Positions 1-9,158 of a DNA stretch of 64,000 nt are shown piece by piece. Origin of the DNA: Planotetraspora kaengkrachanensis (GTDB taxonomy: Bacteria > Actinomycetota > Actinomycetes > Streptosporangiales > Streptosporangiaceae). Position 1 is the stretch's first letter. The number at the start of each line of letters is the position of its first letter. The position numbers were made by a program, and so were the translations under genes. The stretch covers positions 542,342-606,341 of the forward strand of contig NZ_BONV01000001.1 in NCBI RefSeq assembly GCF_016862895.1. The letters run 5' to 3'. A model generated the notes under the pieces. The model was not told the origin of the DNA. It ran no database searches and saw only the letters and a list, made by a program, of their open reading frames with translations.

Positions 1-1
1 C

Positions 2-1420
2 GTGGGACACCCCGGTGAGGTCCTCGCCGTCGTCGGCGCGAACGGGGCCGGCAAGTCCACCCTCATCAAGATCCTCTCCGGGGCTCAGCCGATGAGCGCG
101 GGCGAGATGCTGATGGACGGCGCGACCGTGGACCTGCGCTCCCCGCACGACGCGCACGCCCGCGGCATCCGCACCGTCTACCAGGAGCTGTCGATCGTCC
201 CCGGCCTCTCGGTCACCGAGAACCTCCTGATGGGCAACTTCCCGAGACGGCGCGGCCTCATCGACTGGGCGGCGGCGCACGCCCGCGCCCAGGAACTGCT
301 CGACGGCATCGGGTTCGGCGCGATCGATCCGCGCACCCTCGCCGGGCGGTTGTCGGTGGCCAGGCAGCAGATGGTGGAGATCGCGAAGGCCCTGGTCGCC
401 GAACCCCGGGTGCTGGTGCTCGACGAGCCGTCCGCCGTGCTCGCGGGCAGCGACCTCGAGGCGTTGTTCGCACTCGTCCGGCGGCTCCGCGAGCGCGGAG
501 TCCTGGTGGTCTACGTCTCCCACCGGCTCGCCGAGGTGATGGAGCTCGCCACCTCCATCGTCGTCATGAAGGACGGCCGGGTGATCGAGCGGACCGAGCC
601 CGCGCGGACCAGCGAGACGGAGCTGATCGGCCTCATGGCGGGGCGCCGGCTGGAGCAGGTCTATCCCGAACGCCGTGCGCGGCCGGGTGACGTGCGGCTG
701 AGCGTGCACGGGCTCAGCAGGCGGGGCGAGTTCGAGGACGTCTCCTTCGAACTGCGCGCCGGGGAGATCGTGGGACTGTTCGGCCTGGTCGGCTCGGGCC
801 GCAGCGAGCTGGCCCGCTGCGTCTTCGGCGCCGAGCCCGCGACGTCAGGCCGGGTGCAGGTCTCCGGCGGGGAGGTGCGCTTCCGCGCGCCGTCCGACGC
901 GATCGCGGCCGGACTCGCGCTGGTGACCGAGGACCGCAAGCGCACGGGCCTGGTCGGCGGCATGAGCGTTCTGGACAACATCGGCCTCACCACGATGTAC
1001 GGCATGCGGCGCGGCCCGCTGATCGACGCGGCGCGGCGGCGCGAGCGGGTCGGCGAGATGATCGACCGGCTGAGCATCCAGCCGGAAGGCTGCGCCTCGA
1101 TGCGCGTCGCCAACCTCAGCGGCGGCAACCAGCAGAAGGCCGTTCTGGCGAAGTGGCTGCTGGCCGAGCCTCGGGTGCTCATCCTCGACGAGCCGACGCG
1201 AGGGGTGGACATGTCCACCCGGATCGCGATCTACCGAATGATCGACGATCTCGCCCGCGGCGGCCTCGCCGTCCTGCTCGTCTCCTCCGACCTCACCGAG
1301 GTGCTGGGCGCCACCGACCGGATCCTCGTGATGAACCAGGGCCGCGTCACCGGCGAACTGCGCTCGGACCGGACCACCGAGGACGAGATCCTCGCGCACG
1401 CGATTGGACGGGCCGCATGA
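2..1420 (+). CDS. CUT2-type sugar ABC transporter ATP-binding protein (RbsA/MglA-like), 5' truncated
   Basis: Energises import of a monosaccharide with the permease and binding protein encoded just downstream. Two fused nucleotide-binding halves are visible. The first has Walker A GANGAGKST (residues 12-20 of the visible part), an LSVARQQM signature and Walker B VLVLDEPSA. The second has the degenerate P-loop GLVGSGRSE without lysine that is usual for the second half of this family, then LSGGNQQK and LILDEPTRGVD. Family members usually carry about 30 residues before Walker A, so the true start lies upstream of the window and the GTG at 2 is only the first in-frame codon. The stop overlaps the next start (ATGA). 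The substrate cannot be read from the sequence. Confidence 0.93.
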   Translation: MGHPGEVLAVVGANGAGKSTLIKILSGAQPMSAGEMLMDGATVDLRSPHDAHARGIRTVYQELSIVPGLSVTENLLMGNFPRRRGLIDWAAAHARAQELLDGIGFGAIDPRTLAGRLSVARQQMVEIAKALVAEPRVLVLDEPSAVLAGSDLEALFALVRRLRERGVLVVYVSHRLAEVMELATSIVVMKDGRVIERTEPARTSETELIGLMAGRRLEQVYPERRARPGDVRLSVHGLSRRGEFEDVSFELRAGEIVGLFGLVGSGRSELARCVFGAEPATSGRVQVSGGEVRFRAPSDAIAAGLALVTEDRKRTGLVGGMSVLDNIGLTTMYGMRRGPLIDAARRRERVGEMIDRLSIQPEGCASMRVANLSGGNQQKAVLAKWLLAEPRVLILDEPTRGVDMSTRIAIYRMIDDLARGGLAVLLVSSDLTEVLGATDRILVMNQGRVTGELRSDRTTEDEILAHAIGRAA

Positions 1421-2409
1421 CCGGGCAGCTCACCGAGCCGGCACTCACCCCGACCGAACCTCGAAGGCTCCCCCGGCTGGTCCTCGCCGGACGCGACATC
1501 ACGGTGGCGACCGCGTTCGTCGCGCTCATCGCCCTGCTCGTCGTGGTGGCCGCGCTGACGGCGGAGACGTTCCTCACCCCGACCAACCTGACCAACCTGC
1601 TCAAGCAGATGGTGACGACGGGCCTGCTGTCGTTCGGCATGCTGGTCGTCATCCTCACCGGCGGCATCGACCTGTCCGTCGGATCGATCGTGGCCTTCTC
1701 CGGCATCCTCACCGCCGGTCTCGTCTCCGGCCTGCCGATCCCGGTGGCCATGGCGGTGGGCGTCGTGTCGGGCATCGGGTTCGGCCTGATCAACGGCGCG
1801 TTGATCGCGAGGTTCGAGCTGGCGCCGTTCGTCGTCACGCTGGCCGCGCTGACGACGATCCGCGGGCTCGCCTTCGTCTACTCCGAGGTGCCCATCGCAC
1901 CCGAGGACCCCGGGTTCTTCACGCTCGGCTCGGCGACGCTTGGGCCCGTGCCGGTGAGCACCCTGGTCATGCTCGCCGTCTTCGCCGTGGGGGGCGTCTT
2001 CCTGACCCGCACTCCCCCTGGCCGATCCATCGTGGCGATCGGCGGCAACGCCGAGACCGTACGGCTGGCCGGCATCAACGTGCGCCGGCACGTGGTGCTG
2101 GCCTACACCATCAGCGGCGCGTGCGCCGGGCTGGCGGGCGTGGTCCTGGCCAGCCGGGTGGGCATCGCCCAGCCCAGTGTCGGCGTGGCGTTCGAGCTCG
2201 ACGCGATCGCCGCCTGCGTCATCGGCGGCGCGAGCCTGGCGGGCGGGCGCGGCTCGGTGCGCGCCACGTTCGGCGGCGTGCTCGTGCTCGTGCTGATCAA
2301 CAACCTGCTCAACCTGTACGGCGTGCAGAGCTTCTGGCAGCAGGTCCTCAAGGGCCTGATCATCATCGCCGTCATCCTCGTCCAGCGCACCAACCGGGTG
2401 CGCTCCTGA
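1417..2409 (+). CDS. CUT2-type sugar ABC transporter permease (RbsC-like)
   Basis: Integral membrane subunit of the monosaccharide importer, 330 aa. The start at 1417 overlaps the ATPase stop as ATGA, showing translational coupling; longer upstream frames are antisense or out of frame with the ATPase. Hydrophobic segments run nearly the whole length. Family signatures include ILTGGIDLSVGSI (about residue 79-91), the EAA-like loop around GGNAETVRLAGI and VIGGASLAGGRG near the C-terminus. Length matches RbsC-family permeases. It forms one operon with its ATPase and the binding protein 28 bp downstream. Confidence 0.95.
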   Translation: MTGQLTEPALTPTEPRRLPRLVLAGRDITVATAFVALIALLVVVAALTAETFLTPTNLTNLLKQMVTTGLLSFGMLVVILTGGIDLSVGSIVAFSGILTAGLVSGLPIPVAMAVGVVSGIGFGLINGALIARFELAPFVVTLAALTTIRGLAFVYSEVPIAPEDPGFFTLGSATLGPVPVSTLVMLAVFAVGGVFLTRTPPGRSIVAIGGNAETVRLAGINVRRHVVLAYTISGACAGLAGVVLASRVGIAQPSVGVAFELDAIAACVIGGASLAGGRGSVRATFGGVLVLVLINNLLNLYGVQSFWQQVLKGLIIIAVILVQRTNRVRS

Positions 2410-2437
2410 CAAGTAACCACCAATGGGAGGCCCTTGT

Positions 2438-3415
2438 ATGAACGGGAAGAAACTCAGCGGTCTAGTGGTGGCCGGCGTCCTCGCCGCCGGCCTGGCCGGC
2501 TGCTCATCCGGGTCCGGCGACACCGGCGCGGCCGGCGACGACGGCTCCTACACGATCGGCGTGGCCAACTTCACGCTCGGCGGGCCCTACTTCAGCGGCA
2601 TGGACAAGGCGATCGCCGCGGAGGCCAAGAAGAAGGGCAAGATCGAGATCATCAGCACCGACGCCAACGGAGACGCGGCCAAGCTCGCCTCCAACGTCGA
2701 GGACCTGCTGAGCAAGAACGTCGACGCGGTGATCATCTCCGGCGGCCCGCTCGAGTCCGCGCCCGCGGCGCTCAACGCGATCAACTCGGCGGGCAAGCCG
2801 GTGGTCCTGGTGGACCGCAAGTTCCAGACCGGTGAGTACACGAGCTGGATCGGCCCGGACAACGAGGCGATCGGCCGGCAGAACGGCGAGTTCCTCGCGC
2901 AGAAGCTGCCCGACGGAGGCAAGGTCGCCATCATCAAGGGCGGCCCCGCCGACAACAGCATCGGCCTGGCCCGCACGAACGGCGTCAAGTCGGTGCTCCA
3001 GGGCAAGACCGGCATCACTCTGGTCGAGGCCCCCGACTTCGGCAACTGGGGGTCCGACGGCGGGCTGACCGTGATGGAGAGCCTGCTGGCGACCAACGCC
3101 GACCTGAAGGCCGTGTTCTGCGAGAACGACGCGATGTGCCTGGGCGCCCAGCGCGCGATCGCGGACGCCGGCAAGGCCGACCAGGTCATCATCGCCGGAG
3201 TGGACGGGCAGGCCGAGGCGCTCAAGGCGATCCTGGACGGCACCAACTACCTGGTGACCGGCCTCAACGACGCCGACGTGATCGGCGCGATGGGACTCGA
3301 CCGCGCGGTGGAGATCCTCAGCGGCGCCACGGTCGAGAAGGACACCGTGGTGCCCTCCCCGATGATCACCAAGGAGAACGCGGCCCAGTACCAGAACCCC
3401 GACGGAAGTTTCTGA
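2438..3415 (+). CDS. Sugar-binding lipoprotein of the CUT2 ABC importer (periplasmic-binding protein type 1, RbsB-like)
   Basis: Extracellular membrane-anchored receptor that delivers sugar to the importer, 325 aa. The start at 2438 is preferred over the ATG at 2423 because GGGAGG (2425-2430) then sits 7 nt upstream and the protein begins directly with a lipoprotein signal, with lipobox LAGC near residue 22. Peripla_BP_4-like features follow: YTIGVANFTLGGPYFSGM, the D-A-V-I-I-S-G-G segment, a GGPADN loop and a C-terminal GVDGQAEALKAI stretch. It completes the ATPase-permease-receptor operon. The downstream gap of 112 bp leads to a secreted discoidin protein on the same strand, which may be co-expressed. 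Confidence 0.93.
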   Translation: MNGKKLSGLVVAGVLAAGLAGCSSGSGDTGAAGDDGSYTIGVANFTLGGPYFSGMDKAIAAEAKKKGKIEIISTDANGDAAKLASNVEDLLSKNVDAVIISGGPLESAPAALNAINSAGKPVVLVDRKFQTGEYTSWIGPDNEAIGRQNGEFLAQKLPDGGKVAIIKGGPADNSIGLARTNGVKSVLQGKTGITLVEAPDFGNWGSDGGLTVMESLLATNADLKAVFCENDAMCLGAQRAIADAGKADQVIIAGVDGQAEALKAILDGTNYLVTGLNDADVIGAMGLDRAVEILSGATVEKDTVVPSPMITKENAAQYQNPDGSF

Positions 3416-3527
3416 CAGCCGGCCCGCGGTCAGGTGGCGTGCGGCGACGCCACCCACGACCGGCCGCATCCCGCCTCCGGCGTCACGCTCACGCAGGAGC
3501 GACACTCCCCGACCGAAGGGCAACGCC

Positions 3528-5354
3528 ATGGGAAGGAAAGCCAGGAGGGTCGTGCGCGCGACGGCCTTCGCCGCGACCGCCTCCACCGTCATCAGCCTCG
3601 CGACGTTCGCCGCGGGCGTCCCCGCCTCGGCCGACGACCCCACCCGCCCTGGATGGACCCTGCTCTACTCGGAGGACTTCTCCGCACCGCTCACCGGCGC
3701 CGGCGCCCCATGGGTCAAGGAGACCTACAGCCGGCCGTTCGACACGATCATGGACGACTCCGGGCTGTGGTACCAGAACGACTACGGCCCCGCCTGGAAC
3801 ACCGCCTTCAACTCCTTCGCCACCTACCGCAAGGAGTTCACCCTCGGCCAGAACGGCTGGCTGACGGCGTCGCTGTCGGCCCGCGACTTCAACAAGGACG
3901 GCGTGCTGGAGTCACCCCCGTCGATCACGACCCAGGCGCTCGGCGGCGAGCACGTCGCCGTGCTCAACGTGCCGGAGTCCACCGGCGGAGCCATCTTCCG
4001 CCCCACGAACAAGCTGCCCGAGCAGTACCGCATCGAGTACAAGCTCAAGACCCTCGACTTCGGCGGCAAGCGCAACGGCACGATCGACTACGGCGGCAGG
4101 ACCAACGGGTACTCCACCCAGGGCTGCAAGACCCAGCACCCCTGGGGTGAGGGGTCACGCTCCCCCGGCTGGACGGGCGACGCGTCGGTGCCGTACTGCC
4201 AGTGGCAGAACGTCAGAGAGGGCACCTACGGATACAACGGCTACCACTTCCTGTCGATCGTCGACTTCGCCGACCCCGCGCCGCGGAACAACCACTTCTG
4301 GCACTACCACCGCAAGGTGCTGATGGACGCCTTCTCCCAGCACCCGGACCGGGTCGGGACCGGCACCGGCGGCCGGGTCTGCAACTCGGCGAACAACACC
4401 TACTACAACTACCGCGACAGCAGCTTCAACACGGTCAACATGTGGATCAGCGGGCTGCCCAACTGGCGGCCCGGACCCGGCGGTCTGGCCGGCAACTCGC
4501 AGTGGTTCATGACGAGTTGCTCGGGCGGCGTCGCCGAGCAGCAACTGTCGTCGGCCGCCGAACTGCAGCCCGAGCTCATGCCGAACCAGTTCTACACGTT
4601 CGCCATCGAGCGCGACGCGACCGGCTACACGCTGGAGGCGAGCGGCAACTTCGCGCGGGCCGGGCAGAAGACGTTGCGGTTCCACCGCGACTTCATCGTC
4701 GGCAACGACCCGATCTGGCACTACAACGTCAAGCCGGGCGAGTACGACGGCCGCTACAACGCGAGCCTCGTGCAGAACGACGCCCACGGCAGCACGACGT
4801 GGCCGAACCAGTGGCCGGCCGGGTCGCAGTACCCCGACTCCTTCGTCATCGGCGACCTCTACACCAACGTCTACGAGGGCAGCGCGAGCCTGACCGACAT
4901 CAGGCTGTACGTGCCCTCCCAGCCGGGCACGACCAACCTCGCGCTGAACAGGCCCGCGACCGCGGACAGCCAGTGCGCGGCGGCCGAGGGCCCGGCCAAG
5001 GCCGTCAACGGCAGCTGGACGGGCGGCACTTCCGACAAGTGGTGCTCGCTCGGCGCGAGCAAGTGGCTGCGGGTCGACCTCCAGTCGACCACCAAGGTCG
5101 GGCGGCTGGTCGTGCGCCACTCCGGCGCCGGCGGTGAGAAGGCGGCCTGGAACACCCGCGACTTCGACCTCCAGACCAGCGTCAACGGCACGACCTGGAC
5201 GACGGTGGCGTCGGTGCGGGGCAACACCTCGGACGTCACCACGCACACGTTCACGCCCGCCGACGCGCGGTATCTGCGCGTCAACGTGATCACCCCGACG
5301 AACGACACGGACAGGGCTGCCCGGATCTTCGAACTCGAGGCCTACGCCTCCTGA
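3528..5354 (+). CDS. Secreted carbohydrate-active-like protein with C-terminal F5/8 type C (discoidin, CBM32-like) domain
   Basis: 608 aa with a Sec signal peptide (KARR basic start, hydrophobic stretch, cleavage near PASA-DD, residue about 36). Residues about 40-465 form one large Trp/Tyr/Asn-rich, probably beta-sandwich, module beginning LLYSEDFSAPLTG. I cannot assign it to a named glycoside hydrolase or lyase family. Residues about 472-608 are a discoidin domain (NLALNRPATADSQC start; YLRVNVITP and FELEAYAS end) of the carbohydrate-binding type. RBS GAAGGG precedes the ATG. It follows the sugar-binding protein by 112 bp, so a role in releasing sugar for that importer is an inference. Its discoidin domain is not closely related to the four in the genes at 10986-16508. 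Confidence 0.85.
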   Translation: MGRKARRVVRATAFAATASTVISLATFAAGVPASADDPTRPGWTLLYSEDFSAPLTGAGAPWVKETYSRPFDTIMDDSGLWYQNDYGPAWNTAFNSFATYRKEFTLGQNGWLTASLSARDFNKDGVLESPPSITTQALGGEHVAVLNVPESTGGAIFRPTNKLPEQYRIEYKLKTLDFGGKRNGTIDYGGRTNGYSTQGCKTQHPWGEGSRSPGWTGDASVPYCQWQNVREGTYGYNGYHFLSIVDFADPAPRNNHFWHYHRKVLMDAFSQHPDRVGTGTGGRVCNSANNTYYNYRDSSFNTVNMWISGLPNWRPGPGGLAGNSQWFMTSCSGGVAEQQLSSAAELQPELMPNQFYTFAIERDATGYTLEASGNFARAGQKTLRFHRDFIVGNDPIWHYNVKPGEYDGRYNASLVQNDAHGSTTWPNQWPAGSQYPDSFVIGDLYTNVYEGSASLTDIRLYVPSQPGTTNLALNRPATADSQCAAAEGPAKAVNGSWTGGTSDKWCSLGASKWLRVDLQSTTKVGRLVVRHSGAGGEKAAWNTRDFDLQTSVNGTTWTTVASVRGNTSDVTTHTFTPADARYLRVNVITPTNDTDRAARIFELEAYAS

Positions 5355-5371
5355 CGGCCGGCACACGAGAC

Positions 5372-5404
5372 AAGGGCGCCGGTGCGGATCGCACCGGCGC
5401 CCTT
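5372..5404. terminator. Bidirectional intrinsic terminator
   Basis: Perfect 14-bp inverted repeat AAGGGCGCCGGTGC / GCACCGGCGCCCTT with loop GGATC. It lies between the converging ends of the discoidin-protein gene (+) and the permease gene (-), so it can serve both transcripts. Confidence 0.85.
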
Positions 5405-5453
5405 CCCGTTGTCCCGGCCGCACGTCCTCCGGAGCCCGTACGGCGAGGGCCGT

Positions 5454-6467
5454 TCAGTCTTGGGCCTTGCCTCCGGCCAGACGACTGATCATGAGCGCCA
5501 CCAGGATGATGCCGCCGTAGACGAGCTGCTTCCACTCGCCGGGGACGCCCTTGAGCGTGAGGATGTTCTCCACCAGGCCGATGACCAGCACACCGGTCAG
5601 GGCGCCGAGGATGGTGCCCTTCCCGCCGTCCATGCTGACCCCGCCGATCACGGCCGCGGCGAAGACCATGAAGATCCAGCCGTTGCCCTGGTTGGCGCTG
5701 ATCCCGCCGAGCCTTCCGGTCTCAAGCAGGCCCGCGAGCGCGGCGAGAGTGCCGGCGATCACGAAGACCACCAAAGTGACGCGCTCGACCCGGATGCCCG
5801 CCGCCCTCGCGGCGTCGGCGTTGCCGCCGATCGCGTACAACGAGCGGCCGACCCGGAACAGGCGCAGGACGGCGATGCCCGCGAGGAAGAGCACGGCGGT
5901 GATCCAGATGGCCGCGGGGACGCCGAGCCAGGTGGCGCTGCCGAGGTAGAGGAACGACTGCGGCAGCGCGAACAGGCTCTTGCCTCCGGTGATGCCGGTC
6001 TGGAGTCCGCGCACGACGATCAGCATCGCCAGCGTGACGATGAAGGCCGACAACTGGAACCGCAGGATGAGGAAGCCGTTGAAGGCGCCGACAGCGGCGC
6101 CGATCAACAGGCACAGCGGGATCGCCAGCGCCACGGGAAGCTCGATGCCGAAGCCGCCGGCCGTCGTGGGGACGACCAGCATCACCGCGAGGGCCGGAGC
6201 CAGGCCGACCGTGGACTCCAGCGAGAGGTCGAACTTCCCGGCGATGAGGATCAGCGCCTCGGCGAGCACCACCAGGGCGAGCGCCGACTGCTGTTGGAGC
6301 ACGTTGGTCAGGTTGCCGGTCGTCAGGAAGACCGGGTCGATGAACGCGCCCACGACGAGCAGCAGGATGATCACCGGCACCAGCGTGAGGTCCCGGAACC
6401 TGCCGAGCCTCAGGCCCACCCCGCGTGACCCGACAGCCAGGGAGTCGGGCACGGCCGATTCGGTCAT
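5454..6467 (-). CDS. CUT2-type sugar ABC transporter permease (RbsC-like), second importer
   Basis: Membrane subunit of the second monosaccharide importer, 337 aa. Signatures include ALILIAGKFDLSLESTVG (GKFDLS replaces the common GGIDLS), GGNADAARAAGIRVERV and VIGGVSMDGGKGTILGAL. The start overlaps the stop of the ATPase gene (ATGA, 6464-6467), and the gene ends 49 bp before the shared terminator. It is the last gene of the minus-strand operon fuconate dehydratase - receptor - ATPase - permease. The neighbouring dehydratase suggests an L-fucose-like or related deoxy/aldonic sugar substrate; this is inference. Confidence 0.94.
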   Translation of the reverse strand: MTESAVPDSLAVGSRGVGLRLGRFRDLTLVPVIILLLVVGAFIDPVFLTTGNLTNVLQQQSALALVVLAEALILIAGKFDLSLESTVGLAPALAVMLVVPTTAGGFGIELPVALAIPLCLLIGAAVGAFNGFLILRFQLSAFIVTLAMLIVVRGLQTGITGGKSLFALPQSFLYLGSATWLGVPAAIWITAVLFLAGIAVLRLFRVGRSLYAIGGNADAARAAGIRVERVTLVVFVIAGTLAALAGLLETGRLGGISANQGNGWIFMVFAAAVIGGVSMDGGKGTILGALTGVLVIGLVENILTLKGVPGEWKQLVYGGIILVALMISRLAGGKAQD

Positions 6468-7960
6468 GAGTCGATACCTTCCATTGCCGCCACGAGATCG
6501 TTCTCACTCCAGCCTCGCGGCACGTCCTTGACCACCCTGCCGTGGAACATGACCAGCACCCGGTCGCAGATCCGCAGGTCGTCCAGCTCGTCGGAGACCA
6601 GCAGGACACCCGTGCCGTTCGCCGTCGCGTCCTCGACCGCGCCCAGCAGGGACTGCTTGGCCTTGACATCGACCCCGGCGGTCGGGTTGATGACCACAAG
6701 CGCCGCCGGGCTGTCCGACAGCGCGCGGGCGAGCACGACCTTCTGCGCGTTGCCGCCCGACAGGTCGCCGACCGGCTGGTCCGGCCCGGTGGTCTTGATG
6801 TCCAGATCCTGGATCATCGTCGTGGCCCGGGCCCTGCGTCGCTCCGCGGAGATCATGCCGAACCTGCCCAGCTTGTGGGCGATCGGCATGGTCGCGTTCT
6901 CCGCGATCGACAGCAGCGGCACGAAGCCCTCATGGTGGCGGTCCTGCGGGACGAACCCGAGGCCCGCCTTCAGCGCGGCGGACACGTCTCCCGGACGGAC
7001 CGCCGTCCCGTTGACCGTGACGTCGCCGCCGTCCGGCTTGCGCAGGCCCACCAGCGTCTCCGCCAGGCCGACCTTCCCACTGCTGCCGGAGCCGGCCAGC
7101 CCGACGATCTCGCCCGAGCGCACGGTGAGGTCGATGTCCTCGTAACGGTCCTTCAACCGCAGCCCGGACGCGGAGAGCACGACCTTCGCCGTGCCGTCGA
7201 TCTCCCGCGCCTTCGACTCGTACGCCTGGGTGTCCTCGCCGGTCATCGCCTTGACCAGCTCGTCGTGCGGAAGATCGGCCACCGAGGCGGTGACGATGTG
7301 CCTGGCGTCGCGGAACACCGTGACGCTCTGGCAGACCTGGTAGACCTCCTCCAGGTGGTGCGAGATGAACATCATCGTCACTCCCTGCTTCCGCAGGTCG
7401 CGCATCCGCTCGAAGAGCCGCTCGATGGCCGGGCCGTCGAGCTGGGCCGTGGGCTCGTCGAGGATGATGAACCTCGCGCCGAAGGACAGCGCCCTGGCGA
7501 TCTCCACCAGTTGCCGTTCCTCGACGTTGAGGTCGCCCGCGAGGGAGTCGGCGTCCACCGCGACGCCGTACTGGTCGAGCAGTTGCCGGGCGCGGGCACG
7601 CAGGGCGCGCCAGTTGATCGGGCCGCGCTCGGTCTGCCGGTTGATGAAGAGGTTCTCCGCGACGGTCAGCGTGGGGATGATCGTCGACTTCTGGTACACA
7701 CACGCCACCCGGCGCCGCCAGGCGTCCCGGTCGGTCAGCGGCGGCGCGGGCTCGCCCGCGAAGAGGACCTCGCCGAGGTCGGGACGCTGGAGGCCCGTCA
7801 GGATCGAGACGAGGGTCGACTTGCCCGCGCCGTTCCGGCCCACCAGCGCGTGGGTCTCTCCGGGGGTGATCACGATCCCGGCGTCGTTGAGGGCGACGGT
7901 GGGGCCGAAGCGCTTGGTGATGCCACGCGCTTCGACCGCCGCCGTTTCAGTAACTGTCAT
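6464..7960 (-). CDS. CUT2-type sugar ABC transporter ATP-binding protein (RbsA-like), second importer
   Basis: 498 aa, full-length double ATPase. The first half has Walker A GRNGAGKST (about residues 38-46), signature LNVEERQLVEIARAL and Walker B FIILDEPTAQLD. The second half has degenerate P-loop GSGSSGKVGLAE, signature LSGGNAQKVVLARAL and LVVINPTAGVD, where the usual LDEPT is replaced by INPTAG, so Walker B of the second site lacks the acidic pair. That suggests one hydrolytically silent site, a known tendency of this family. The start codon shares one base with the receptor stop, and the stop overlaps the permease start. Confidence 0.94.
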   Translation of the reverse strand: MTVTETAAVEARGITKRFGPTVALNDAGIVITPGETHALVGRNGAGKSTLVSILTGLQRPDLGEVLFAGEPAPPLTDRDAWRRRVACVYQKSTIIPTLTVAENLFINRQTERGPINWRALRARARQLLDQYGVAVDADSLAGDLNVEERQLVEIARALSFGARFIILDEPTAQLDGPAIERLFERMRDLRKQGVTMMFISHHLEEVYQVCQSVTVFRDARHIVTASVADLPHDELVKAMTGEDTQAYESKAREIDGTAKVVLSASGLRLKDRYEDIDLTVRSGEIVGLAGSGSSGKVGLAETLVGLRKPDGGDVTVNGTAVRPGDVSAALKAGLGFVPQDRHHEGFVPLLSIAENATMPIAHKLGRFGMISAERRRARATTMIQDLDIKTTGPDQPVGDLSGGNAQKVVLARALSDSPAALVVINPTAGVDVKAKQSLLGAVEDATANGTGVLLVSDELDDLRICDRVLVMFHGRVVKDVPRGWSENDLVAAMEGIDS

Positions 7961-9006
7961 TACTTGACCTGGTTGCCCCAGAGCGCGGGGTCGTCCACGT
8001 TGTCCTTGGTCACGAGCGGAGCCGGAAGCTGGTCCTCCAGGCCGTTGGGCAGCTGGATGATCGTGCTGTCGTGGTCCGTCGGGCCGGGCTGGAACGTCTT
8101 GCCCTCGACGGCCGCCTTGGCGTAGAAGAGCGCGTACTTGGCGTACAGGTCCGCCGGCTGCGAAACGGTCGCGTCGATCGAGCCGTCACGGATCGCGGCG
8201 AACTCCTGCGGGATGCCGTCGTTGGAGATGACGAAGATGTGCTTGGGGTCAGTCGGCGGGACGATGAGGTTCTTGGCCTTCAGCACCTGCAGGGTCGGGG
8301 CCAGGTGCACACCGCCCGCGTGCATGTAGATGCCCTTGATGTCCGGGTTCTGCTCGAGGCGGGTCTGGAGCATGGACGCGGCCTTGGTGCCGTCCCACTC
8401 CGTGGGCTCCTCGAAGACGGTGATTCCGGGGAACTTGGTCTTCATGCACTCGCGGAACGCCTCGGCGCGGTCACGCCCGTTGATCGAGGACAGGGCACCC
8501 ATGAGCTCAACGATCTTGCCCTTGCCGCCGAGCTTGTCGCCGAGGAACTCGCACGCCTTCTGGCCGTACGCCCGGTTGTCGGCGCGGACGACCATGTAGA
8601 CCTTGCCGGTGTCCGGCCGGGTGTCCACCGAGACGACGGGGATCTTCTTGCTGTCGAGCGACTGCAGCGTCGAGGCGATCGCACCGGTGTCCTGCGGCGC
8701 CATCACGATGGCCTTGGCCCCCTGGCTGACGAGCGCCTGGGTGTTGGCCACGACCTTGGCGATGTCGTTCTGGGAGTTGGTCGGCGGCATCAGGTCGACG
8801 CCGAGTTCCTTGGCCATCTCCGGGACGTACTTGTTGTAGGAGTTCCAGAAGTCGGAGTCGGCGCGGGGGAAGTCGACGCCGATCTTGCCGCCCGCGGCGG
8901 CGGTCGAGCCGCCGCTCGATCCCGTCGAGGTGTCGGAGGTGGAACCGCAAGCTGCGAGCGCGAGCGCGAGGACGGCGACGCCCGCGGCGCTGACGAAATG
9001 TCTCAT
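7960..9006 (-). CDS. Sugar-binding lipoprotein of the second CUT2 importer
   Basis: 348 aa type-1 periplasmic-binding protein. The ATG at 9006 is chosen over the longer in-frame start at 9162 because it gives a clean lipoprotein signal (lipobox ALAAC near residue 20) with AAAGG about 7 nt upstream, while the extra N-terminus is Arg/Pro-rich. After a Ser/Gly linker come GKIGVDFPRADSDFWNSY, AIVMAPQDTGAI, IPVVSVDTRPDTG and ELMGALSSINGRDRAEAF, all typical of ribose/fucose-type receptors. It is the second gene of the operon, 152 bp after fuconate dehydratase; the gap is GC-rich with inverted repeats that could set higher receptor expression. Confidence 0.92.
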   Translation of the reverse strand: MRHFVSAAGVAVLALALAACGSTSDTSTGSSGGSTAAAGGKIGVDFPRADSDFWNSYNKYVPEMAKELGVDLMPPTNSQNDIAKVVANTQALVSQGAKAIVMAPQDTGAIASTLQSLDSKKIPVVSVDTRPDTGKVYMVVRADNRAYGQKACEFLGDKLGGKGKIVELMGALSSINGRDRAEAFRECMKTKFPGITVFEEPTEWDGTKAASMLQTRLEQNPDIKGIYMHAGGVHLAPTLQVLKAKNLIVPPTDPKHIFVISNDGIPQEFAAIRDGSIDATVSQPADLYAKYALFYAKAAVEGKTFQPGPTDHDSTIIQLPNGLEDQLPAPLVTKDNVDDPALWGNQVK

Positions 9007-9158
9007 GCCATCTGGCCTTTCATGACGTGGGGGGTAGAAGGCGAGGACACCAGGTGTCCCCGTCGGCGGCCGGTCGGATGCCTGGCTGGCACCGACAGGC
9101 CGGCTGGCCGGCGCGACCGTGCGGGGTCGCGTCCGGCCGGGTGACGCACTCGCCGAAC

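Noticed and set aside
1231..2523. 430-codon frame on the minus strand over the first permease
   Set aside because: Composition is Asp/Arg/His/Ala-rich noise; the plus strand encodes a clear RbsC-family permease.
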